A stretch of 64,000 nucleotides of DNA from Lysobacterales bacterium (GCA_016721015.1 JADKJL010000012.1:558001-622000), one strand, 5' to 3'; counted from the stretch's first letter, positions 7,852 to 17,469 are shown. The notes: generated from the letters alone by a model not told the origin. A program made the numbers and translations.

Positions 7852-9630
7852 GTGAGATTGATACTCGAAGGCAGTGGCGCATCGCGCGGCATGGCGCTCG
7901 GACGCGCTCGCCTTGAGCAACCCAGCCGTTTTCTGGTCGACAACACTCCGCTTGAACAATCCGAAGTCGCCGACGAACTGCTGCGCATAGACCAGGCGCT
8001 GGCCGCGGCGCGCGCCGAATTGAAGGGCCTGCGGGACAAGCTCGATGGCCCGCTCGCTCGCGAAGTCGCCGAATTCATCGATGCGCATGGCCTCATGCTC
8101 GAGGATCCCGAGTTCGTCGAAGGCCTGCACGATCTGATCAGCGACGGCCGCTATCACGCCAGCGCCGCACTCAAGATGCAGCGCGACCGGCTCGTCGCCG
8201 TGTTCGAGGCCATGGACGATCCCTATCTGCGCAGTCGGCGCGAGGACATCGAACATGTCATCGGCCGTGTGCAGGGCGCGCTGAATCGCGAATCGAGTGT
8301 CGAGGAACGCAAGCTCGCCTCGCGCGTCGGCGAAATTCTGGTCAGCGACACGGTGGCCCCGTCCGAACTTGTTCCACTTGCCGAACATGGCCTGCTCGGT
8401 TTCATACTGACCGGCGGCAGCACGCTATCGCACAGTGCGATTCTGGCACGCTCGCTGCGCCTGCCGATGGTGGTCGGTTCGCACGAGGCCTTGTCACACC
8501 TGCAGGATGGCGACCTGGTCCTGATCGATGGCGACAGCGGCAACGTGATCGCCCATCCGACCGCCCAGGACCTGGCCAGTTACCGGCATTGGCAGCGCGA
8601 GCTCGCCGCCCAGGACAAGCGCCGGGCACGCCTGCGCGAGGCCGACACGCGTACCGTCGACGGTATCGACATCCATTTGCACGCCAACGCGGAAATGGCC
8701 GCCGATGTCGCGCGGGCGAGATCTTTCGGCGCCGCAGGAATCGGCCTGTACCGCACCGAATTCCTGTTCCTGCAACGCCGGGATGCACCCGGGGAAGAGG
8801 AACAGTTCCTCGCCTATCGCGACCTCGTGCTCGGCATGGGTGGCCTGCCGGTGACGATCCGCACCCTCGATCTCGGTGCCGACAAGGCGGACAGCGCCGG
8901 CCTCGTTCTCGAGGACGAGCCGAATCCGGCACTCGGCGTGCGCGGCGTACGCCTGTCCCTGCGTATTCCGCAACTCATGTACACCCAGTTGCGTGCAATC
9001 CTGCGCACGACCGGATACGGACCGGTTCGCATCCTTGTGCCGATGATCAGCGCCGTCGAGGAAATCACCATGGTTCGGCGCCTGGTCGATGAATGTGCCA
9101 TGCAACTGCGCGCAGAAGGCCACCAGATCGCCGAGCGTTTCGAGATTGGCGCGATGATCGAGGTTCCAGCCGCCGCGATCGCCCTGCGCAGCATGATCCA
9201 GCATCTCGATTTCGTCGCCATCGGCACCAACGATCTGGTCCAGTACACGCTTGCGGTCGATCGCAACAACAACGAGCTCGGCGATCTTTATGACCCTCTG
9301 CATCCCGCCGTCCTGCGTCTGATCGCACACACGATAGCGGTCTGCCGACGAAACAAGCGACCGGTGACTTTATGCGGCGAGATTGCTGGCGACGTGTATT
9401 TCACTCCGATGCTGATCGCCCTGGGCCTGACCGAGTTCAGCATGCATCCAGGGCTCATTCTCGAAGTCCGCGAGGCAGTCAACACCCTGCATGCCGGCGA
9501 ATTGCGCAAACTCGCCGCGCAGTTGTTGCGTGCCGGTGATCGCGCGAGCATCCGCGCCGTCATGCAACGCATGCGTGCCAGCATGCCGACAATCATGGAA
9601 AATGCGGATCCCGCCGCAGCGGCCCATTGA
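7852..9630 (+). CDS. ptsI: Phosphoenolpyruvate-protein phosphotransferase (enzyme I)
   Basis: Enzyme I takes phosphate from PEP and passes it to HPr. The 592 residues hold the full EI architecture: N-terminal HPr-binding and swivelling domain with the active histidine H194 in GGSTLSHSAILARS, then the PEP-binding TIM barrel with TIRTLDLGADK, GIGLYRTEFLF, FVAIGTNDLVQYTLAVDRNN and the catalytic cysteine in TLCGEIAGD. There is no GAF domain, so it is ordinary EI and not EI-Ntr (PtsP). The start is GTG at 7852 behind AAGGAGAAGGA. It is separated from ptsH by 234 bases containing the long palindrome, which could affect read-through from the upstream promoter. Confidence 0.96.
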   Translation: MRLILEGSGASRGMALGRARLEQPSRFLVDNTPLEQSEVADELLRIDQALAAARAELKGLRDKLDGPLAREVAEFIDAHGLMLEDPEFVEGLHDLISDGRYHASAALKMQRDRLVAVFEAMDDPYLRSRREDIEHVIGRVQGALNRESSVEERKLASRVGEILVSDTVAPSELVPLAEHGLLGFILTGGSTLSHSAILARSLRLPMVVGSHEALSHLQDGDLVLIDGDSGNVIAHPTAQDLASYRHWQRELAAQDKRRARLREADTRTVDGIDIHLHANAEMAADVARARSFGAAGIGLYRTEFLFLQRRDAPGEEEQFLAYRDLVLGMGGLPVTIRTLDLGADKADSAGLVLEDEPNPALGVRGVRLSLRIPQLMYTQLRAILRTTGYGPVRILVPMISAVEEITMVRRLVDECAMQLRAEGHQIAERFEIGAMIEVPAAAIALRSMIQHLDFVAIGTNDLVQYTLAVDRNNNELGDLYDPLHPAVLRLIAHTIAVCRRNKRPVTLCGEIAGDVYFTPMLIALGLTEFSMHPGLILEVREAVNTLHAGELRKLAAQLLRAGDRASIRAVMQRMRASMPTIMENADPAAAAH

Positions 9631-9669
9631 ACGCTTCCGGCCACTCATTCCTTTCCCGATAGCCCGCGC

Positions 9670-10614
9670 ATGCCTGTTGAATCTGAATCCCTGGTCAATC
9701 CGAATGTCACGCGAAATGCGGCGCGCATTGCCGAGCAATTCGCACCTCGCAAGCCATTTCGCCATGTTGTCATCGACGATTTCCTGTCGGCTGACTATGC
9801 ACGCCAACTGCTTGCGGAGTTTCCCGATTTCGAGCGTGGCAACGCGCGCAATGAAGCCGGCGACCTCGGCAACAAGTCCACCGTGGAGCGTATCCGCGAG
9901 CTCGGGTCGCCCTACCGCGACCTTGACGACCTGATCAAATCGAACGAATTCCTCGAATTGATCGGCAATCTGACCGGTATTGAAAACCTGCTCTACGACC
10001 CCTGGTATTTCGGCGGCGGCACCCACGAAAACCGCGAAGGACAGGATCTGGATCCGCATGTCGATTTCAACCGGCACCCGATCGAAAACTGGCATCGGCG
10101 CCTGAACCTGATCGTCTACCTCAATCCCGAATGGGAGGACAACTGGGGTGGCTCACTGGAAATCCATACGGATCCGCGCACTGGCGACAATCGCACTCAG
10201 CTGATCACGCCACTGTTCAATCGTTGCGTGATCTTTGAAACGACGGAAACAAGTTGGCACGGATTCAGTCGGATCAGCTTGCCAGATGACAAGAAAGCAC
10301 TGAGTCGTCGTTCGATCGCGCTGTATTTCTACACCGTGGATCGCCCGAGCGAGGAATTGGCCGACCCGCACTCGACGATCTACGTCGATCGCGCACTGCC
10401 GGAGCATTTCGTCGAGGAAAAAATCCTCGACGCGGCCGACATCGTGGAATTGAAGACGCTGCTGGCCCGGCGCGACCAGCACAATCAGCGCCTCTATCGT
10501 GACATCACGCGCTTGTCGGCAGACCTTGAACAGGCGCGCAGTGCGCTCTACGCCGGGAACCTCGGTCGCTTGCGTTATCTGGCCAAGATCGTTCGTGAAA
10601 AGCTGCGGCGCTGA
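9670..10614 (+). CDS. 2-oxoglutarate/Fe(II)-dependent oxygenase (prolyl-4-hydroxylase-like)
   Basis: A 314-residue member of the 2OG-Fe(II) oxygenase superfamily. The iron ligands are visible as H130 and D132 in DLDPHVDFNRHP and H197 in TTETSWHGFSRI; the 2-oxoglutarate arginine is in KALSRRSIALYFYT (R213 or R214). The opening FRHVVIDDFLSADYARQLL is typical of the prolyl-hydroxylase/Tpa1-like branch. The last 45 residues are a charged, probably helical tail. The substrate is unknown. It begins the cluster with an MBOAT acyltransferase, an SGNH-like protein and two methyltransferases, so hydroxylation of a glycan or lipid-linked substrate is a reasonable but unproven guess. No signal peptide. 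Confidence 0.85.
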   Translation: MPVESESLVNPNVTRNAARIAEQFAPRKPFRHVVIDDFLSADYARQLLAEFPDFERGNARNEAGDLGNKSTVERIRELGSPYRDLDDLIKSNEFLELIGNLTGIENLLYDPWYFGGGTHENREGQDLDPHVDFNRHPIENWHRRLNLIVYLNPEWEDNWGGSLEIHTDPRTGDNRTQLITPLFNRCVIFETTETSWHGFSRISLPDDKKALSRRSIALYFYTVDRPSEELADPHSTIYVDRALPEHFVEEKILDAADIVELKTLLARRDQHNQRLYRDITRLSADLEQARSALYAGNLGRLRYLAKIVREKLRR

Positions 10615-10651
10615 AATTCCGTCGCCGATGATCCAGGAAGGTTGAGCACGG

Positions 10652-12055
10652 ATGCTGTTCAACTCCTTTCATTTCGTCGTCTTCTTTGTGGTCGTGCTTG
10701 CGCTGAACCAGTCGCTGAGGCGCTGGCCGGGCGCGCAGAAGCTGATGCTGCTGGCGGCAAGCTATTATTTCTACGGACAGTGGAACTGGTTGTACCTGGT
10801 GCTGATCCTGTTTTCCACGGTGACCGACTACGCGATCGGCCTCGGCCTCGTGAAGGTCAGACGCCCGCGCCAATTGCTGGTCATCAGCCTGATCGTCAAT
10901 CTCGGCGTATTGTTCTTTTTCAAGTACGCAAACTGGACGATCGCCAACTGGAATGTCGTCGATTCGATGGTCGGTGGTGGCCTGGCGATCTCCCCGCTCG
11001 ACCTGTTGCTGCCGGTGGGAATCTCGTTCTATACCTTCCAGAGCATGTCCTACACGCTTGATGTCTATCGTGGCGACAGCCCGCCCCGGCGGAATTTCCT
11101 CGACTACTCGTTGTTCATCGCGTTCTTCCCGCAACTGGTCGCCGGCCCGATCGTGCGCGATGGCGAGTTTTTCCACGAACTGGACCGTGATCGCCGCATC
11201 GATTTCGCAACGGTGCGTCAGGCACTGGTACTGATCGCGCTCGGCTACGTCAAGAAGGTCGCCGTCGCCGACAACCTTGCCGCTGTCGTCGATCCGGTAT
11301 TCGACGCGACCATCGCGCAAGGCTTTTGGGACACCCTGCTGGCAATCTACGCGTTCGCCTTCCAGATCTACTGCGATTTTTCCGGCTATACCGACATCGC
11401 CATTGGCTGCGCGCTCCTGCTCGGCTTCCGTTTTCCAAAAAACTTCAACTATCCCTATGTCGCCGAATCGATCCAGGATTTCTGGCGGCGCTGGCATATG
11501 ACCCTGTCGCGCTGGTTGCGCGATTATCTGTACATCTCGCTCGGCGGAAACCGCAAGGGGCCTTCGCGCACGCGCATCAACCTGATGCTGACCATGCTGC
11601 TTGGCGGGCTCTGGCATGGCGCCAGCTGGAACTTCGTCATCTGGGGTGGCTTGCATGGCCTGTATCTCGCCGTCGAACGCGTGATCCACAAGCGCTGGCC
11701 GGACTTGGACAGAAATACCCGCGGCGCGCGCATGCTGCGCGTCTTCATCACCTTCCATCTGGTCTGCTTCGCCTGGATCTTTTTCCGTGCGCACGACCTC
11801 GCCGGAGTGGAACGAATCCTGAGCGGCCTCGGCCACTTCAGCCTTGCCAATTTCGATCGTGATCGTCACCTGAGCCTGTGCATCGTCCTCGGCGGCCTGT
11901 GGTCGGCGCAGCTGCTTGGCAATGATGTCGGCATCAAGCAACGCATCAGCGAAAGCCAGGGGCCGCTATTCGTCTGCACGCTCACCGCCGCCATGCTGGC
12001 GCTGATCTGGTTTACGCCGACCACCAGCGCACCTTTCATCTACTTCCAGTTCTGA
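10652..12055 (+). CDS. MBOAT family membrane-bound O-acyltransferase (AlgI-like)
   Basis: A 467-residue multi-pass inner-membrane protein of the MBOAT family, which moves acyl groups across the membrane onto polysaccharides or other acceptors. The start LLAASYYFYGQWNWLYLVL, the mid-protein motif QDFWRRWHMTLSRWLRDYLY and the catalytic histidine H322 in LLGGLWHGASWNF are typical of AlgI/PatA/DltB-like proteins. It follows the oxygenase by 37 bases and precedes an SGNH-like membrane-anchored protein, the usual partner that completes the acyl transfer in the periplasm. No alginate synthesis genes are present, so the acceptor is probably another envelope glycan. Substrate unknown. Confidence 0.92.
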   Translation: MLFNSFHFVVFFVVVLALNQSLRRWPGAQKLMLLAASYYFYGQWNWLYLVLILFSTVTDYAIGLGLVKVRRPRQLLVISLIVNLGVLFFFKYANWTIANWNVVDSMVGGGLAISPLDLLLPVGISFYTFQSMSYTLDVYRGDSPPRRNFLDYSLFIAFFPQLVAGPIVRDGEFFHELDRDRRIDFATVRQALVLIALGYVKKVAVADNLAAVVDPVFDATIAQGFWDTLLAIYAFAFQIYCDFSGYTDIAIGCALLLGFRFPKNFNYPYVAESIQDFWRRWHMTLSRWLRDYLYISLGGNRKGPSRTRINLMLTMLLGGLWHGASWNFVIWGGLHGLYLAVERVIHKRWPDLDRNTRGARMLRVFITFHLVCFAWIFFRAHDLAGVERILSGLGHFSLANFDRDRHLSLCIVLGGLWSAQLLGNDVGIKQRISESQGPLFVCTLTAAMLALIWFTPTTSAPFIYFQF

Positions 12056-12113
12056 TGATGCCGATGCCAACCCTTCCCGGCCGAGACTGGCCCATCCATC
12101 AAACCTCATTGCC

Positions 12114-13262
12114 ATGCGGCGCATTGCTCACATGATGCGCAAGATCGCCATCGTGCTGGCTCCGCTGCTGTTGCTGGCACTGATTGAGATTGCATTCCGC
12201 CTCGGCGTATGGGAACCGCTGGCTGCCGCACAAAGCCACGCCGGCGCGAGCATCCGCCTGAAGCAGCGCGTGCTGGATCCTTCCCTGGCAAAAATCGATT
12301 TCGTTACATTGGGCAGTTCCCGACCCGAATATGGCATCGACCATGCGCGCATTGCAGCCGAGGCCAAGTCACATGGCTACATCCACGCCAACCTGAGCAT
12401 GGCCGGCAGCCACTGGATGACGATCGGTGTGCTCTCCGCGTGGCTGCACGAACACCATCCGGAGATTCGCGGCGGCATCATCGCGCTGGCGGTTCAGGAT
12501 CTCGCCTGGAAAAGTAACGGCTACTACGAATTGGGCATCGTGCAGCCCCTGCGAACGCCTTCCGGAGAACAATGGATCGAAACACGCAATCCGTTTGATC
12601 GCACCCAGATCGACAGTTACGGCAGCCGCTTCGCCCTGTTTGAGTGGCGCGAGGATGTACGTGATTTTTTCGCCCATCCGATTTCACGACTCAATCTATG
12701 GCGCAAGTCACCCGACAAGCCCGATTCCAACCGCCTGTTCGAAAACTCCGAGCTGACCGGCGACATGTGCCATTGGGGATTGAACTCGCTGGATGCCTGC
12801 GCCCGCGTCAACGCAGAACCGGACGCGCCTGCAGGGCTGAAAAACCAGTGCAGCCAAATCATCGAGACCCTCAACGAAATGCCTGACTACGCCGAACTTG
12901 CGAAGCAGAATCCGGTTCCACAGTTCATGCAGGAAACCCGCGATCTGACCCGTCGCCAACTGCGCGAACTGGACTGGCCGATGCCGCCGGTCGTTGTTCT
13001 CATGCCCATGCCGAAAATCTGGTTCAGCAATGCCCATGCGTCGGGCTGGCATCAATGGGCCCTGGATATCCTGCAACCCCTCGATGCGGAAGGCAGCATC
13101 CATCTGATTGATGCCACCACTTTCTTTGATGACCAGGTCGACGGTGCTTGCAGCGAGTTTGCCGATTTCTATCACCAAAATGCCAAAGGTCGCGCCGCGC
13201 TGATGGACTCGTTACTACCCAAGCTTGATCTTCGCTTGTATCAAGCGCCAGCGAAAGACTGA
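12114..13262 (+). CDS. Membrane-anchored SGNH/GDSL-like protein, putative acetylation partner of the MBOAT
   Basis: The 382-residue product begins with a single hydrophobic segment (about residues 11-30), then a periplasmic domain. The block VTLGSSRPEYGIDHARI resembles the first conserved block of SGNH-type esterase/acetyltransferases that accompany MBOAT proteins (AlgX/AlgJ, DltD-like), with a serine in GSSR. The later catalytic Asp-His block is not clear to me; candidates lie near GWHQWALD (about residues 306-313). ATGs at 12132 and 12135 are alternative starts. Position 58 bases after the MBOAT gene supports a shared job. Function is inferred from pattern and context only. Confidence 0.6.
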   Translation: MRRIAHMMRKIAIVLAPLLLLALIEIAFRLGVWEPLAAAQSHAGASIRLKQRVLDPSLAKIDFVTLGSSRPEYGIDHARIAAEAKSHGYIHANLSMAGSHWMTIGVLSAWLHEHHPEIRGGIIALAVQDLAWKSNGYYELGIVQPLRTPSGEQWIETRNPFDRTQIDSYGSRFALFEWREDVRDFFAHPISRLNLWRKSPDKPDSNRLFENSELTGDMCHWGLNSLDACARVNAEPDAPAGLKNQCSQIIETLNEMPDYAELAKQNPVPQFMQETRDLTRRQLRELDWPMPPVVVLMPMPKIWFSNAHASGWHQWALDILQPLDAEGSIHLIDATTFFDDQVDGACSEFADFYHQNAKGRAALMDSLLPKLDLRLYQAPAKD

Positions 13263-13479
13263 ACGGCAAAGCGGTCGGAACGAGTGTCTTCGCAGTGGAA
13301 GGAAGCTCAAAGGCAAGCGCTTCCAGGTCGTTCACGTTTTGACGGATAACACCGATGGCGTGCACTGCAGCCCGCGGATTGGAAAATCCCTTTCGCGTTG
13401 ACCATGGACTCGCCACGGAATCCCGGTTTCACGGACAATAGGGCATCACTCTCCAATCGCAGCGGAAAAGCCACCCCAG

Positions 13480-14256
13480 ATGGATATCACCAAAATCACC
13501 GAAAAATCAGATGCGTTCGCCGGCAAGCTCGAATCGCTGAAGAGTGAACTAGCACCGCAGGACTATGGCTGGTATCCATACGGGACTCTTTCCAACTTCC
13601 ACCATATGGGCCGGTTGCTGACGGGCTCAAACCGTCGCCTGCTGGATTTGATTGGGTCCGCGCCCGTTGCCGACATAGGCGCCGCCGATGGCGATTCGGC
13701 GTTCTTTCTTGAGAGCCTTGGGTATGACGCGCATGTCGTCGACTATGCACCGACAAATTTCAACAGCTGCCGTGGTGTGCGCCTGCTCAAGGAAGCACTG
13801 GAATCCAAGGTGACAATTCATGAAGTCGATCTTGATGCTCAATTTGACCTGCCCGGCGAGAATTACGGGCTCGCCTTGTTCATGGGTATCCTCTACCACC
13901 TGAAGAACCCGTACAGCGCCCTGGAAAGCCTGGCACGAAATGCCCGTCATGCCGTGATCAGCACCCGGATATCCCGTTTCAACACGGCGTCCGGCAGCTT
14001 GGGCAATGCTGGGGTCAACCGTGAGCGCGTCGAGCTGCAGAGCATTCCCTGCGCGTATCTGGTCGCACCGACCGAAACCAACAACGACCCAACCAATTAC
14101 TGGATATTTTCCGAGGCTGGGCTGCGCCGGATCCTCGATCGAACCGGTTGGAGTGTTCTCGATTTCATGACGGTGGGAAACACGGCTGACTCAGATCCCG
14201 CCAGCAACCAGGGCGATGAGCGCGCTTTTTGCCTCGTGAAAAGCCGGCACTTCTAG
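13480..14256 (+). CDS. Class I SAM-dependent methyltransferase
   Basis: The 258-residue protein has SAM-binding motif I as VADIGAADGDSAFFLESLGY, followed by an acidic residue at the end of the next strand (VVDYAPTN), and a motif near LFMGILYHLKNPYSALESLA that recalls the DUF1698/CmoB-like branch. The substrate cannot be read from sequence. It lies downstream of the MBOAT/SGNH genes after 217 bases without recognisable genes, so it may have its own promoter. Possible roles include O-methylation of a glycan. Confidence 0.8.
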   Translation: MDITKITEKSDAFAGKLESLKSELAPQDYGWYPYGTLSNFHHMGRLLTGSNRRLLDLIGSAPVADIGAADGDSAFFLESLGYDAHVVDYAPTNFNSCRGVRLLKEALESKVTIHEVDLDAQFDLPGENYGLALFMGILYHLKNPYSALESLARNARHAVISTRISRFNTASGSLGNAGVNRERVELQSIPCAYLVAPTETNNDPTNYWIFSEAGLRRILDRTGWSVLDFMTVGNTADSDPASNQGDERAFCLVKSRHF

Positions 14257-14446
14257 ACCAGACCCGGGCAATACCAGCAACCTGGCCGGTAAAGCCCTGG
14301 AAACCAGGCATCTGTGCCCACGTAGGAGAATGGCTAACTGCTAACTGTTGCGCGCCGGTACGCCTTAGCCGCTGGGCAACGCGCCACCCACTGAAATAGG
14401 CCCAGGTATTGCCGGCACCGCGAAATCGGAATCAAAGGTTGAGTTG

Positions 14447-15256
14447 ATGAATCCAGTCCCCCTTTCCGTTGACGAATTCTCCCGCCTGTTCGACGCCCAC
14501 GGAGCGACCGATCACAACTATCTTGCACGCCACTATCCGCGCTTTGTTTCGACGCTCAGTGAATTTGCCTCCACCTGCGACAACGCACGTGGCGTCAAGG
14601 TCCTGGATGTCGGTGCGCACTGGCTGCATCAATCGGTGTTGTGGCGAATGGCCGGCTTCGAGGTCAGTGCACTGGATCTTCCGGTCACCTTCGAGCTGGG
14701 CGGTGTGCAGTCACTGGCGCGCGAAATGGACATTGCGCTGATTGCCTGCGCCGATCTGCAGGCAGCGGATGCGCTCGAGGTCATCGCCGATTCCAGCATC
14801 CACGTAGTCCTTTTCACCGAGATCATCGAGCACATCACGTTCAATCCGGTGCGTTTCTGGAAACAGATCCATCGCATCCTCGCGCCGGGCGGCCGCATCG
14901 TCATCACCACGCCCAACTATTACGCCTGGCACGGACGCGCATGGGCTCTGCTGCGGTTTCTTGGTGGAAATGGAGGCGGCATCAAGGTCGATGACATCCT
15001 CCACAAACACACCTACAGTCATCATTGGCATGAGTTCAGCCTGGCTGAGCTGATCCGTTATTTCTCCCTGCTGTCGCCTGACTTCACGATCGTCAAGGCA
15101 AAGCACATGCGCAACTATGCGCGCGATGCGAGGACACGCGGAAGAGGCATGCTGAGCGGGACGCTTGAGACACTCCCCATCCTGCGTCCCAACCTGCATC
15201 TCGAAATCGAGCTGCGCTCGAAGGATTGTGGCATCGTGATCGAACCAGGTTGGTAG
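14447..15256 (+). CDS. Class I SAM-dependent methyltransferase
   Basis: A 269-residue methyltransferase. Motif I is VKVLDVGAHWLHQSVLWRMA, an unusual version with His-Trp-Leu-His in place of the glycine-rich loop end; VSALDLPVTFE is the acidic strand after it. VVLFTEIIEHITFNPVRFW and LAPGGRIVITTPNYYAWHG are the post-motif regions typical of Methyltransf_11/23 enzymes. I prefer ATG 14447 to the in-frame TTG one codon earlier. It is the last gene of the modification cluster and ends 35 bases before a REP-like hairpin. Substrate unknown. Confidence 0.8.
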   Translation: MNPVPLSVDEFSRLFDAHGATDHNYLARHYPRFVSTLSEFASTCDNARGVKVLDVGAHWLHQSVLWRMAGFEVSALDLPVTFELGGVQSLAREMDIALIACADLQAADALEVIADSSIHVVLFTEIIEHITFNPVRFWKQIHRILAPGGRIVITTPNYYAWHGRAWALLRFLGGNGGGIKVDDILHKHTYSHHWHEFSLAELIRYFSLLSPDFTIVKAKHMRNYARDARTRGRGMLSGTLETLPILRPNLHLEIELRSKDCGIVIEPGW

Positions 15257-15291
15257 CTTACGAGTGAATCTGCTCGCACATCGGTGAACCC

Positions 15292-15360
15292 GTAGGAGCC
15301 CGTTTACGGACGAGCTTTGGGCCAAGTCAGTCAAGAGCTCGCCCGTAAACGGGCTCCTAC
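15292..15360. repeat. REP-like inverted repeat between convergent genes
   Basis: GTAGGAGCCCGTTTACGG at 15292 pairs with the reverse complement CCGTAAACGGGCTCCTAC ending at 15360, extended by CGAGCT/AGCTCG. The structure is a stem of about 24 bases with a roughly 20-base loop. It lies between the end of the methyltransferase (+) and the end of tsaB (-), a usual position for such elements, and may stop transcription from either side. Confidence 0.8.
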
Positions 15361-15439
15361 AGAAATCAACTCAACTCTCATGCAGCTTCTGGATTGCGAA
15401 GGGATCTTGCAATCGAGCAAGCTCGATCCGCACAGACGA

Positions 15440-16135
15440 TCAATGACGAGCTTGCTGGCGCTCTTCGATGGTCATCGCCACCTTGTCGCGCAGATAAACC
15501 GGCAAGGCGAGTTCGGGCGCGAGGCCGTGACCGGCCATGAACTCACGGGCTGCGAGACGGGCGATGGCGGTGGCCTGGGGATAGCATCGTCCCCTCGCCG
15601 AGGCCGGTGCGGCGCCCAAACGCAGGCGAATCATTTCGGCGTAGCTGTCCCAACCGCTGCCGATCACATGCCAGGAGTGACCGCCCGGCAGCTTCAGCAT
15701 CTCGGCCGAACCGACGTGTTCCGCACCGATGGCCTCGACCAGGCCATCCGCACTGCGACGAAAGGTTCCGCTGTAGATTTCGCCCATGCGCGCATCGATC
15801 ACGGCGAGGATCGGGTTGGCGTCGACCGGCGCATCACAGGCCAGCGCGGCCAGCGAGGAAACCGGAACGACTGGAAGATCCAGTGCCAGCGCGATGCCTT
15901 GCGCCGCCGAAATCGCCAGCCGCACACCGGTGAACGCGCCCGGTCCGCGGCCGACCGCGATCACATCGAGTTGGCGTCGCGAAATGCCGGCTTCGGCCAG
16001 CACTTCCTCGCACATCGGCAGCAGCAGCTCGGCATGTCGACGCGGAGCGAATTCGCTGCGCGTGATCAGCTCGCCGTTGCAAGCAAGAGCGACCGAGCAG
16101 GATTCCGTGGAGGTTTCGATGGCGAGCAGGTTCAT
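15440..16135 (-). CDS. tsaB: tRNA threonylcarbamoyladenosine biosynthesis protein TsaB
   Basis: TsaB (YeaZ) is the non-catalytic partner of TsaD that helps make t6A37 in tRNA. The 231 residues show the ASKHA-fold signature MNLLAIETSTESCSVAL, HAELLLPMCEEVLAEAG, and VGRGPGAFTGVRLAISAAQG, all diagnostic of TsaB. Length matches. On the minus strand its ATG overlaps the creD stop in an ATGA arrangement, so it is probably translated after creD. Essential in most bacteria. Confidence 0.96.
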   Translation of the reverse strand: MNLLAIETSTESCSVALACNGELITRSEFAPRRHAELLLPMCEEVLAEAGISRRQLDVIAVGRGPGAFTGVRLAISAAQGIALALDLPVVPVSSLAALACDAPVDANPILAVIDARMGEIYSGTFRRSADGLVEAIGAEHVGSAEMLKLPGGHSWHVIGSGWDSYAEMIRLRLGAAPASARGRCYPQATAIARLAAREFMAGHGLAPELALPVYLRDKVAMTIEERQQARH

Positions 16136-17469
16136 GACGACATTCTACCTGTCGAGTCGGCGGACTCGCCGAGGCCATACCAATCGATGCGCCGGGTCAG
16201 GAACATCAGAGCGCCGATGGCCACGAGCAGGGCGATCGCACCCATCAGCAAGGAATACTGCTCGCTGATAACGAGGCCGTAGAGCAGCACATAGACCAAT
16301 GCCAGCAGGGCGCCGAGAGTGGCGCCTGCCTGGCGGCTGCTCGCGGCGGCCGTGGCGTATCCGCCGATGATGGCAACCACGGCAAGCGCGGCGACGGCGT
16401 AGGCCCAGGCAAAACCAATCTGCTCGGACAGCGCCAGCAAGACCACATAGAACGTGCACAAGGCCAGGCCGACCATCAGGTATTGCACCGGATGCACGCG
16501 CCAGCGCCCAAGTGCTTCGAACAGGAACAGGGCGACGAAACTCAAGGCGATGAAGAGGATGCCGTACTTGCCGGCGCGCTCGTTGCGCTGATAGGTGCCC
16601 ACCGGCTGGTAGAGCTCGACGCCGAAGGCCGACTGCTGCAAGGCCGCCGGATCGAGCTCGCTGAGGAAGCCTTGCTGGCCATAGCCGCGATTGAGATCGA
16701 GCACCTGCCAGTGGGCGTCGAATCCGTTTGTCGTTTCGGCATGGCTGGCCGGCAGGAAAGCGCCGGCAAATCCCGGATCAGGCCAGCTTCCGGACAAGTC
16801 GACCTCGCTGCGCCGGGCGGTCGGCAAAAAGCTGATCGCAGCGGTTCCGGCCAGATGCATGTCGAACGAAAAATCATGGGTCGCCGCACTGGACTGCGCA
16901 TCGATCGGCCAGCCGACTTCGGTTGCCGAGATACCGCGGACGCCATCACTCACCGGGCCAAAAATCGCATCCGTGCCATCGATCCTCAGCGCCGAAAGAC
17001 TGCGGATGCCGCGCACATCGGACACCGGCATGCGCAACACCGCCCTCGCCCACTGCGGCTCACGACCCTGACTGGCCAGCGCGGTGATTGCCTCGCGGCG
17101 AAACTGCCCGCTGAAACCCAGGCTCGCCGTATAGACCGGCGTCGCATAGATGCCGTAGCGGCGGATCTCGGTGGCCAGGGTGCCCTTGATCAGCAAGGTC
17201 TCGGGCAATACAAAGCGCCATTCCTCGCTGCTGATCCAGCCTTTCTCGCTTTGCGTCTGCCAGCGCACGGGCACCATCAGCACCGGGCCGCCGACAATTT
17301 GCGCAGCACCCCAGCGCTCGGCAATCTTCGCCTGCGCTTCGCCTTCCAGTCCTCGCCGCTCGCCGATCAGACTTTGCACCTGGACCAGCGGTATCAACAT
17401 GAGCAAGGCCAGCAGCCCTACCCCCATCGCCTTGAACGTGATGCCTTGAGTCCAGTTGCGCACCTGCAT
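16132..17469 (-). CDS. creD: Inner membrane protein CreD
   Basis: CreD is an inner-membrane protein of the CreBC regulon, linked in several gammaproteobacteria to beta-lactam and envelope stress; its activity is not known. The 445-residue product (start ATG 17469, preceded by AAGGGG) has an N-terminal membrane segment, a large periplasmic domain, and five to six C-terminal membrane segments. GPVLMVPVRW and the C-terminal YLMVGLALCTFYVVLLALSE are family-like stretches. An in-frame upstream start at 17520 would add 17 residues but lacks the ribosome binding site. CreB/CreC are not in the window. Confidence 0.9.
   Translation of the reverse strand: MQVRNWTQGITFKAMGVGLLALLMLIPLVQVQSLIGERRGLEGEAQAKIAERWGAAQIVGGPVLMVPVRWQTQSEKGWISSEEWRFVLPETLLIKGTLATEIRRYGIYATPVYTASLGFSGQFRREAITALASQGREPQWARAVLRMPVSDVRGIRSLSALRIDGTDAIFGPVSDGVRGISATEVGWPIDAQSSAATHDFSFDMHLAGTAAISFLPTARRSEVDLSGSWPDPGFAGAFLPASHAETTNGFDAHWQVLDLNRGYGQQGFLSELDPAALQQSAFGVELYQPVGTYQRNERAGKYGILFIALSFVALFLFEALGRWRVHPVQYLMVGLALCTFYVVLLALSEQIGFAWAYAVAALAVVAIIGGYATAAASSRQAGATLGALLALVYVLLYGLVISEQYSLLMGAIALLVAIGALMFLTRRIDWYGLGESADSTGRMSS

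Noticed and set aside
13263..13479. Possible gene remnant on the minus strand between the SGNH-like gene and the first methyltransferase
   Set aside because: A short readable stretch exists but it runs into the antisense of a real gene and matches no family I know.
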